Of a DNA stretch of 35,436 nucleotides, positions 1-6,908 are shown one piece after another. The position numbers and the translations under genes are program-made. Under the pieces are notes generated by a model. It saw only the letters and a program-made list of their open reading frames with translations. It was not told the origin of the DNA and searched no databases. This DNA is from Candidatus Woesearchaeota archaeon (lineage in GTDB: Archaea > Nanobdellota > Nanobdellia > Woesearchaeales > GCA-2687795): the NCBI GenBank assembly GCA_030753365.1, contig JASMCJ010000058.1, positions 1 through 35,436 on the forward strand, in the 5' to 3' direction. Every line of letters begins with the position of its first letter. The first letter of the stretch is position 1.

Positions 1-1
1 A

Positions 2-859
2 AAAGCCTTCGAAGTCTCAGGCATTAAACAAATAGCAGACAACTACAATGCTAAACTAATAAACTTTGACTCCTCACCTCTCAGAAGAATAGAAATCAAA
101 GAAGGAGCAATCTTAAAAGAGCTCTACTTACCTGAAATCTTATTCAAAGTTGACATGCTCATCAACCTTCCCAAACTCAAAACACACTCCTTAATGCTCT
201 ATACCGGCGCAGTAAAAAACCTCTATGGCTTCATCCCAGGTGGAAAAAAGCAGGCATATCATCTAGTAGCAATCTCAAAAGAAAAGTTTGCAAAACTCCT
301 TCTAGACATCCACCAAATAATCAAGCCACAACTCACTATAATGGACGGCATCATAGGACTTGAAGGCAATGGCCCTGGAGCTGCCGGCAATCCAATAAGC
401 ACAGGTATAATCTTAGCCTCAGAAAGCTGTGCTGCTCTGGACATAATCGCTTCCGGAATAATAGGCTACAACACATTAGACCTGCCAACAAACACAGAAT
501 GCATCAAAAGAGGGCTTGTAAAGCAGGAATCAATCCATATAATTGGTGATTTGATAAAAATCAACTACAAGAAACCTTTTAAAAACATCTCAAAAGTCCC
601 CCAATTCTTATCAAATTGGATATTCAAACAAGCAATCGCATACCCAGTAATAAACAAAGAGCTATGCAGAAAATGCAATGTCTGCGTCAACTCCTGCCCT
701 CCCAAAGCATTGACAATGAAAAGCTACCCTACATTAGAAAAATCCAAATGCATCAACTGCTACTGCTGCCATGAGCTCTGCCCGCATAAAGCAATAACAT
801 TAGAAAAGTCAACAATCTTAAAAGTCTTATTAAAAGTAAAGAAAGTCTTAAAGAAATAA
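2..859 (+). CDS. DUF362-type protein with C-terminal 2x[4Fe-4S] ferredoxin domain (5' partial at window edge)
   Basis: Frame is open from nt 2 with no start codon needed; C-terminus has CRKCNVCVNSCPPKA and CINCYCCHELCPHKA clusters; the body NLPKLKTHSLMLYTGAVKNLYGFIPG is DUF362-like. Confidence 0.85.
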   Translation, partial: KAFEVSGIKQIADNYNAKLINFDSSPLRRIEIKEGAILKELYLPEILFKVDMLINLPKLKTHSLMLYTGAVKNLYGFIPGGKKQAYHLVAISKEKFAKLLLDIHQIIKPQLTIMDGIIGLEGNGPGAAGNPISTGIILASESCAALDIIASGIIGYNTLDLPTNTECIKRGLVKQESIHIIGDLIKINYKKPFKNISKVPQFLSNWIFKQAIAYPVINKELCRKCNVCVNSCPPKALTMKSYPTLEKSKCINCYCCHELCPHKAITLEKSTILKVLLKVKKVLKK

Positions 860-959
860 AATGGGGACGCGTTAAAATTCTCTTCGAGAATTCACTGGCC
901 CTCATTTTTATCATATGTAATATAAGCAGAAAGCCAGAAATGAAGTTAAACAATAAAAA

Positions 960-1115
960 TGGGGACGCTGGGACTTTCGCCAGCTTTTCTGTTTTTATAA
1001 AAAAGCTGTTTCGAACCCAGATCCAGCGGTATCTTCTTGGATAATCATCAGCAATTAAGCCTCATCGCTCCAACAACTGGAGCCGCTTATTCTAGCCAAG
1101 TTATACTACGTCCCC
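960..1115 (-). tRNA. tRNA-Trp(CCA) with two introns (1031-1076 in the anticodon loop; 974-1009 in the T-loop)
   Basis: Acceptor GGGGACG/CGTCCCC plus A73; anticodon stem AGCGG/CCGCT with loop CT-CCA-G^A; T stem CTGGG/CCCAG; removing the two inserts leaves a 74-nt cloverleaf with T-loop TTCGAAT. Confidence 0.88.
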
Positions 1116-1367
1116 TTAGACTAAATATAAAAAAGCTCATTATTTAAAAAACTTGTCAAAAACTTTAAATATTACCTTGAACTTCAGTATAACAATGATA
1201 AATAATCAAACAAATTTAAAATCAGCAAGTCTTTCTTTGAATAGTTCTTTTTATAGATATCTCTATTTCTTTTGGTAAGTGCGTGAAGAATATCCCAATA
1301 TTCTTAATGCACCATTGTTACAAACTTAGTTTTCTAAATCTTTTTAAGAAATTTGGAGGAAATAAAA

Positions 1368-1628
1368 ATGGAACATACAGAACAACTCGAAAACAATAAT
1401 GGCACAGCAATATGTAAAAGCTGTTTGCATGATAGCTTAGATGGTAAACTGGAAGCTGACAAAGTTTATCATAATATAAATGGCAGATGGATACGAAAAA
1501 AGCCTGAAGAGCAATCTGAGCATATATCTTATGATACTTGCCCAGATCATTATAAGAAATATGCCATGCTCTATGTAAAAATACTAGATGAAATAGCCGG
1601 GCCAGAAACAAAACCAAAGAATTATTAA
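1368..1628 (+). CDS. Small Cys-containing protein resembling the C-x2-C...GxW...CPxxY module often attached to PAS/response-regulator proteins
   Basis: GGAGG 5' of ATG at 1368 (the ORF track's upstream TTG is less likely); ICKSC ... NGRWIRK ... HISYDTCPDHYKKY. Confidence 0.6.
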   Translation: MEHTEQLENNNGTAICKSCLHDSLDGKLEADKVYHNINGRWIRKKPEEQSEHISYDTCPDHYKKYAMLYVKILDEIAGPETKPKNY

Positions 1629-1652
1629 CTCATTTATCTTACAAAGCAAAGA

Positions 1653-2324
1653 ATGGAACCAACTGAACCAGAAACATTTGAAGAGGAAAAACCTTCTTGG
1701 TACAAAGGCCCCTTAAAACTAATCCTCTCCCTATTCCTAATCCTATTAATAATCTTAATGGCAATCCCTTATTACTCAATCAGGCTGGACCCTGAGCCAA
1801 AATACGTCCCTAAAATAAGCGAAGTCCTACTAGACCAATCCAATATCAACCTAACCAATCCTATAAAACTAACCAACATAAATCAATTAGGGCTCTTAGT
1901 AAACCCAAAAGATCCAGTCATAAAAAGAACATCCGACAAAACAGTCTCATTATCCTGCACAGAAGGAAAAATCTGCCAGGCAAAAGCAATCTATTACTTT
2001 GTAAGGGACAACATCCAATACGTAAGCGATCCACTAGGCAGTGAATACTTAGAAGATCCAAAAGAAGTGCTCTACACTGGGGCAGCAGACTGCGAAAGCG
2101 GCTCAATTCTATTATCATCAATGCTTGAATCCATCGGCATAGATACTCAATTAGTACTAATCACTGGCCATGCTTATCTTAGAGCAAAAATTCCTGATGC
2201 CTTAGGCAAATACAAAATAGATGACTGGGTATACCTTGACTGGACCTGCAAAACTTGCGAGTTCGGAGAAATCCCTTGGAAAAACATAAGAAAACAGGCA
2301 TCTTACCTTGAAGTAGGAAACTAA
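1653..2324 (+). CDS. Membrane-anchored transglutaminase-like protein
   Basis: N-terminal hydrophobic segment LILSLFLILLIILMAIPYY; transglutaminase core pattern AADCESGSILLSSMLESIGIDTQLVLITGHAYLRA ... YLDWT. Confidence 0.7.
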   Translation: MEPTEPETFEEEKPSWYKGPLKLILSLFLILLIILMAIPYYSIRLDPEPKYVPKISEVLLDQSNINLTNPIKLTNINQLGLLVNPKDPVIKRTSDKTVSLSCTEGKICQAKAIYYFVRDNIQYVSDPLGSEYLEDPKEVLYTGAADCESGSILLSSMLESIGIDTQLVLITGHAYLRAKIPDALGKYKIDDWVYLDWTCKTCEFGEIPWKNIRKQASYLEVGN

Positions 2325-2620
2325 TTTCCATTAATCTCTTCAGCCATTTCCTTTCCAGACTTCTCCAGAATCATAAACTCATACGCTTTATCCAAAAGCA
2401 TCACAGCCCTTGGCAAATCATTCACTCTATACGTATTAGAAGCCTTCCATTCACCATCCTTCTTATATCTTCTCTCAAGCGTAACAGTATAATAATACGC
2501 CACTTTATCAGCATTAATCTGCTTCTTATTCTTCCATATTGTCAAATATACAGATCCTGACCTAAGCTTCTTCTCAGGCAGGTTTTTATCCTCAATCTTG
2601 CTTAAATCCAGTTCAGGCAT
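2321..2620 (-). CDS. Hypothetical protein (~99 aa)
   Basis: Coding-like charged sequence from MPELDLSKIEDKNL; internal ATG at 2620 chosen because the upstream extension overlaps the Sec61-beta promoter and start. Confidence 0.6.
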   Translation of the reverse strand: MPELDLSKIEDKNLPEKKLRSGSVYLTIWKNKKQINADKVAYYYTVTLERRYKKDGEWKASNTYRVNDLPRAVMLLDKAYEFMILEKSGKEMAEEINGN

Positions 2621-2683
2621 TTTAACTCTAATAATCTCAAATATTACGAAAATCTTATATATTATATGTTTTTCTATTCCTTT

Positions 2684-2860
2684 ATGGCAAACAATAAGAT
2701 GCAAATGCCTTCTGGAATGGGAGGTCTCACAAGATACTTTGAAGATTACAAAAGCAAAATAACCTTCAAACCAGGTCATATCATAATATTAGTAGTAATA
2801 GTAATAATCATAATGATAATTCTGCACACTCAAGGCTATGCTCTGATGGGTATAAGATAA
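2684..2860 (+). CDS. Preprotein translocase Sec61-beta subunit
   Basis: MANNKMQMPSGMGGLTRYFEDYKSKITFKPGHIIILVVIVIIIMIILH: GGLxRYF(E/D) motif plus a single C-terminal TM helix. Confidence 0.85.
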   Translation: MANNKMQMPSGMGGLTRYFEDYKSKITFKPGHIIILVVIVIIIMIILHTQGYALMGIR

Positions 2861-2875
2861 ATTTAAGGTGAAACT

Positions 2876-3232
2876 ATGTTCCCTGGAATGAATCCAAGAA
2901 AGATGAACCAGATGATGAAAAGAATGGGCATTGCTCAGACAGAAATCCCTGCCACTGAAGTCATAATAAAACAGAACGACAAGGAAATCGTTATAGCCAA
3001 TCCTCAGGTCAGCCTTGTAAAAATGATGGGTCAAGACACTTACCAAATCGTAGGCAGCGCAGAAGAAAGAGCTATTTCTTCAACACCAGAATCCTCAACG
3101 CCAGAAATCAATGAAGATGATATAAAAACTGTAATGGAACAGACAGGCGCAGAAGAAGACAAAGTAAAACAAGTTCTTGAAGAAACCAAAGGCGATTTAG
3201 CTGAAGCGATTATTAAATTAAAAGGCGAATAA
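2876..3232 (+). CDS. nac: Nascent polypeptide-associated complex protein (archaeal NAC)
   Basis: MFPGMNPRKMNQMMKRMGI start, NAC domain, C-terminal UBA-like EEDKVKQVLEETKGDLAEAIIKL. Confidence 0.92.
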   Translation: MFPGMNPRKMNQMMKRMGIAQTEIPATEVIIKQNDKEIVIANPQVSLVKMMGQDTYQIVGSAEERAISSTPESSTPEINEDDIKTVMEQTGAEEDKVKQVLEETKGDLAEAIIKLKGE

Positions 3233-3255
3233 GAAGATTTCTAAATTATAAAAAA

Positions 3256-3371
3256 TGGGCCTGACCGGACTTTCATCAACCTTATAAAAGCTGTTTTGAA
3301 CCGGTGATCCTCGCCAAGTCAAGGCGATATCATCTGTGGTTTTTAACAAATAGCCACTAGACCACAGGCCC
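3256..3371 (-). tRNA. tRNA-Val(GAC) with two non-canonical introns (3334-3351 in the D-loop; 3270-3294 in the T-loop)
   Basis: Acceptor GGGCCTG/CAGGCCC plus A73; anticodon arm TCGCC-TTGACTT-GGCGA; T stem ACCGG/CCGGT; excision at BHB sites leaves 73 nt with T-loop TTCAAAT. Confidence 0.9.
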
Positions 3372-3492
3372 TTTTAGTTTAAGATAAACCTTTGTTTCTT
3401 TATAAAAATGTCGGAATGACATCCTCCTACAACTGAATTTGTAACTATTATTTTTTGTATATAAATAAGCATATTTTCTCTCAAATCAACCC

Positions 3493-3597
3493 CACTGGTC
3501 AACTTTTTTTGACCAGTGCATTTCCTACTCACAAGCCTTCTATATTAAAAATATTGCACTTCGCCTACCCACTGGTCACTGGTCAGGTCCCCCAGTG
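3493..3597. promoter_or_regulatory. Cluster of direct and inverted ACTGGTC repeats upstream of a TATA box
   Basis: CACTGGTCAA-n6-TTGACCAGTG (3493-3518) perfect inverted repeat; tandem ACTGGTC ACTGGTC (3571-3584); CACTGG...CCAGTG (to 3597); TATATAAA at ~3601. Confidence 0.65.
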
Positions 3598-3644
3598 AGC
3601 TATATAAAGGGGTTTGAATATTCTACTATTTAAGGTGATAAAAA

Positions 3645-3773
3645 ATGAAAAACATAAACTTAGGAAATGTAAACAACAGAATATTCGGTTTTGTAAAACA
3701 GTTTGATGATATAGACTTCAGGGAAATAGCTGTATATGAAGACGAATTTTTGATTGGAAACTTGTTAGTTTGA
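3645..3773 (+). CDS. Small ORF, 42 aa, MKNINLGNVNNRIFGFVKQFDDIDFREIAVYEDEFLIGNLLV
   Basis: AAGGTGAT ribosome-binding-like site 5 nt before ATG; similar to the next small ORF; below the ORF-track length cutoff. Confidence 0.55.
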   Translation: MKNINLGNVNNRIFGFVKQFDDIDFREIAVYEDEFLIGNLLV

Positions 3774-3819
3774 TGCTAAACAGCTTCATTCAACCTCCAG
3801 AGTTTTAGTACCACAAACT

Positions 3820-3843
3820 GGGTGTTCAATCACCCTTTTATTT
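3820..3843 (+). terminator. Possible small hairpin followed by a T-rich run
   Basis: GGGTG-TTCAAT-CACCC followed by TTTTATTT between the two small ORFs. Confidence 0.35.
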
Positions 3844-3871
3844 ATCAATTAAAAAAAATCGAGGTGATCAT

Positions 3872-3994
3872 ATGTTTTGGAAAAAGAAAATATTTGTGGA
3901 TTGGGATGATTATATGGAAAAGATAGCTCTTATTGATGACTATGTCTTCAGGCAGAACATAAGAAGGGCTAACATCAGGAACTTGGAAACTTAA
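3872..3994 (+). CDS. Small ORF, 40 aa, MFWKKKIFVDWDDYMEKIALIDDYVFRQNIRRANIRNLET
   Basis: GAGGTGAT 3 nt before ATG; similar to the preceding small ORF. Confidence 0.55.
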   Translation: MFWKKKIFVDWDDYMEKIALIDDYVFRQNIRRANIRNLET

Positions 3995-4698
3995 TCCAAG
4001 TCCTTCAGCTTCCCAAACCTATACACCTTATCTCCAACAACAAACACTTCAAAGCCAGAAATGTCCTGTTTGAGATAAGGACTTAACACTCTTTCTCTCA
4101 GGGGGTCTGTGCCCTCTGTTACTAAATTAAAAGAAGGCATCACAATAAGCTTCTTGCCTTCAAACTTTCCTTTAAGGAAACATTTATACTTTTCCTTTCT
4201 AACTCCTTCCCTTATGCCAATCGCAGGATGCTCATGCCCTATAATAATAGTTTCATAATCTCCTTCATCAAAAACCTTATGTCCATGCACTATCAACACC
4301 TTCCCAGCAAGATAATACTCTTTTACTTCTATATCTCTTTTGCCTGCAATAGGCCCAAGCACTGTGTCATGATTACCTCTAATCAATACAACCTTCCTGC
4401 ACTTCTCAATCAAGAAATCCAATAACTTCAGTGTAAGCCTCCATTCCTGCTCAGAAATTGTGCCAAACTCATGCTTAACATCCCCATTAATAATAATAAT
4501 CTCAGGCTTTACTTCCTTAAGAATACCCTTCAGCCTTTTAATTAACTCATCAAACTGAAACCTTGGCACCATTAAGCCCTGCTTATTAAGCGCCTCTTCA
4601 AACCCTATATGCACATCTCCAATTACCAAAATCCTTTCTTTGGTTAAATACAATCCCAAATCAACTATCTTTATCCCTTTCAAAATGTTCATATTCAC
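3991..4698 (-). CDS. Metallophosphoesterase
   Basis: GDVHIG, INGDVKHE, RGNHD, VHGH, IIGHEHPA motifs of calcineurin-like phosphoesterases. Confidence 0.88.
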   Translation of the reverse strand: MNMNILKGIKIVDLGLYLTKERILVIGDVHIGFEEALNKQGLMVPRFQFDELIKRLKGILKEVKPEIIIINGDVKHEFGTISEQEWRLTLKLLDFLIEKCRKVVLIRGNHDTVLGPIAGKRDIEVKEYYLAGKVLIVHGHKVFDEGDYETIIIGHEHPAIGIREGVRKEKYKCFLKGKFEGKKLIVMPSFNLVTEGTDPLRERVLSPYLKQDISGFEVFVVGDKVYRFGKLKDLD

Positions 4699-4793
4699 TA
4701 AAAACAGTGTAGAATATAAAAAAATTGCCCAAATTAGTAAACTTTTTAACCATAAGAAAAATATTTAAATAAAAGCAATTATTTAATCATAAA

Positions 4794-5501
4794 ATGAGCG
4801 AAACAGAAAAAGTCCCAAGGCATATCGCTATCATCATGGATGGTAATAGAAGATTCAGCAAGAGATTAATGATGAAACCCTGGAAAGGCCATGAATGGGG
4901 CGCAAAAAAGGTTGAGAAGCTACTTGACTGGTGCAGAGAATTGGATATAAAAGAATTAACCTTATACTCATTCTCAGTTGAAAACTTTAACAGGCCTAAA
5001 ATCGAGTTTGATTATCTTATGAACATCTTCAGGAAAGAGTTTGACAGATTCAAAGATGATGAAAGAATACATAAGCACAAAATCAAAATCAACTTCATTG
5101 GCAGGCTCTACATGTTCCCTAAAGATATCCAGGAAAAAATAAGCTCTTTAATGGCCATGACCAAAGATTATAACGATTATCAAATCAACTTTGCAATGGC
5201 TTATGGCGGCAGAGCTGAGGTAATGGATGCAACTATTAAGCTCGCTAAACAGGTCAAAGAAGGCAAGCTTGACATAGACCAAATAAATGAAGAAACCTTC
5301 TCAAAAAACCTTTACTTTGACCATGAGCCAGACTTAATCATAAGAACTGGCGGTGAAAAAAGAACCTCCAATTTCCTTGTATGGCAGTCTCATTACAGCG
5401 AATGGTGCTTCCTTGAAAAGATGTGGCCAGAGTTTGAGAAAGAAGACCTAGAAATAGCCATTGAAGAATTCTCTAAAAGAGAGAGAAGGTTTGGGAAATA
5501 A
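4794..5501 (+). CDS. uppS: Polyprenyl (undecaprenyl-type) diphosphate synthase, cis-prenyltransferase
   Basis: HIAIIMDGNRRFSK, LTLYSFSVENFNRP, DLIIRTGGEKRTSNFLVWQSHYSEWCF motifs. Confidence 0.93.
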   Translation: MSETEKVPRHIAIIMDGNRRFSKRLMMKPWKGHEWGAKKVEKLLDWCRELDIKELTLYSFSVENFNRPKIEFDYLMNIFRKEFDRFKDDERIHKHKIKINFIGRLYMFPKDIQEKISSLMAMTKDYNDYQINFAMAYGGRAEVMDATIKLAKQVKEGKLDIDQINEETFSKNLYFDHEPDLIIRTGGEKRTSNFLVWQSHYSEWCFLEKMWPEFEKEDLEIAIEEFSKRERRFGK

Positions 5502-5503
5502 CT

Positions 5504-5776
5504 TCAAAGCAAGCTAAACACAACCTTCTGGCCAAGGAATAATACTGCTAAGATGGTTATTATTGGATTGGATAGGTTGAATGCAAGGAAGATGACATAG
5601 ATACCGCAGATGATGTCAAGATAGCTTGCAAAGTCTCTGCTTGTTAGTACAAACATGAGTCCTTTTGCTATTAAGTAAAAGGCTCCATAGAAGATGAGGT
5701 TCTTAGGGAATAACGGAGCAAATATGATAATCAAAGTCACCAACAAATCTAATGCTCCAAGTACTTTTGCTAACAT
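5504..5776 (-). CDS. Small membrane protein, 90 aa
   Basis: Several hydrophobic helices; abuts the next minus-strand ORF. Confidence 0.65.
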   Translation of the reverse strand: MLAKVLGALDLLVTLIIIFAPLFPKNLIFYGAFYLIAKGLMFVLTSRDFASYLDIICGIYVIFLAFNLSNPIITILAVLFLGQKVVFSLL

Positions 5777-6136
5777 TTAAAATACCCCTAATACCACAAT
5801 AAGGGCTATAAATATTAACATAAACTTAAGAATCCCCTTAAAAGCGTTCTTTTCAATCATTGAGCTATAGCAGTTAAATAGCCTTATCAAAGCCTCTATT
5901 AAGATTATACCTAATAAGCCTACTAATAGAATATTAATAATCTGTGGCACAACCCGCAGATTGCCTGTAATAACCTTAAACACAACAAGCAGCATAAATA
6001 ATCCCATCATCCTTATCCTAAACAGTCTTATACCAACACTGTTAAAAGAATGAGAACTGCTTTCCTTAAATAGATTAACAACTATCTCATAAGGCTCCAT
6101 TACAAATGTAAGGTTTTTTTTATCAAATATTTGCAT
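5777..6136 (-). CDS. Membrane protein, 119 aa
   Basis: Hydrophobic helices, operon-like spacing with 5504-5776. Confidence 0.65.
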   Translation of the reverse strand: MQIFDKKNLTFVMEPYEIVVNLFKESSSHSFNSVGIRLFRIRMMGLFMLLVVFKVITGNLRVVPQIINILLVGLLGIILIEALIRLFNCYSSMIEKNAFKGILKFMLIFIALIVVLGVF

Positions 6137-6193
6137 AGAACCTGGATTTAGAAGATAGGTTAAAAAGGTTTTGGTTGGATTTAGAAGGTTAGT

Positions 6194-6514
6194 TTATGGT
6201 ATTAGAGCATGGCAGCAGATCTGGTCTATAGCACAACCTTTTACGGATTCACCTTTTTTAGGATATGTTACTATAAAATCTACACCTTCTGTGAGTTTGC
6301 CATCTCCACTTGCATCTACTATATTTGAGCCACATATTGGATTTTGATCGCTATTATAACAGAATCCTGCCTGAGCAGCACAACTATCAAGATCTTTAGT
6401 AAATCCTCCTATCCTGCCTGTAAATATCATAATAAGAACAACAAGCACAAGCAAGGCAATTGCAGCGATGACAATTGTTGTCATAGACATTCCTTGAGCT
6501 TTCTTTGTAGTCAT
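6194..6514 (-). CDS. Class III signal peptide (type IV pilin-like) protein
   Basis: KKAQGMSMTTIVIAAIALLVLVVLIMIFTGRIGGF: archaeal prepilin peptidase-like site followed by a hydrophobic helix. Confidence 0.75.
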   Translation of the reverse strand: MTTKKAQGMSMTTIVIAAIALLVLVVLIMIFTGRIGGFTKDLDSCAAQAGFCYNSDQNPICGSNIVDASGDGKLTEGVDFIVTYPKKGESVKGCAIDQICCHALIP

Positions 6515-6545
6515 TTTAAATAAAAAAAAGTATTAAAAATAAAGG

Positions 6546-6785
6546 TTATGGTCTCGAAACACAACATTTCTTATTATTATCACATTTTGCAGTTATTTCT
6601 ATTGAATTCGTAGGACAACTATCTGTATCGCAGTTACCACCCTGATTCACGCAACTACCAACTCCGCCAGTAAACACGCTCATTCTTCCTGTAAATATCA
6701 TCACAAGAACAACCAGAACTAATAACGCAATTGCTGCTATAATAATCGTATTCAAAGAAAGACCTTGTCCCTTTTTATTTTTCAT
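6546..6785 (-). CDS. Class III signal peptide (type IV pilin-like) protein, paralogue of 6194-6514
   Basis: KNKKGQGLSLNTIIIAAIALLVLVVLVMIFTGRM; Cys-rich C-terminus. Confidence 0.75.
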   Translation of the reverse strand: MKNKKGQGLSLNTIIIAAIALLVLVVLVMIFTGRMSVFTGGVGSCVNQGGNCDTDSCPTNSIEITAKCDNNKKCCVSRP

Positions 6786-6821
6786 TGATAAACACCTCTT
6801 ATATAGTATTATTTAATTGAG

Positions 6822-6855
6822 TTATATAGGAGTTAATAAAAGAAGTCCTATATAA
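6822..6855. promoter_or_regulatory. Mirrored divergent TATA elements
   Basis: TTATATAGGA (6822-6831) and its exact reverse complement TCCTATATAA (6846-6855) between divergent genes. Confidence 0.55.
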
Positions 6856-6908
6856 AACTTTCTTTCTATACAAATATTTTTATAGCTTATATTAAAACAT
6901 TTATTAAA

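Noticed and set aside
259-444. Minus-strand 61-aa ORF inside the DUF362 gene
   Set aside because: Antisense shadow of a well-supported coding region.
876-912. Possible second tRNA near the DUF362 stop
   Set aside because: The hairpin and GGGGACGC segment do not form a cloverleaf; no anticodon or T arm could be built.
1318-1617. Minus-strand 99-aa ORF opposite the small Cys protein
   Set aside because: Covers the same interval as a motif-supported plus-strand gene with an RBS; no family features.
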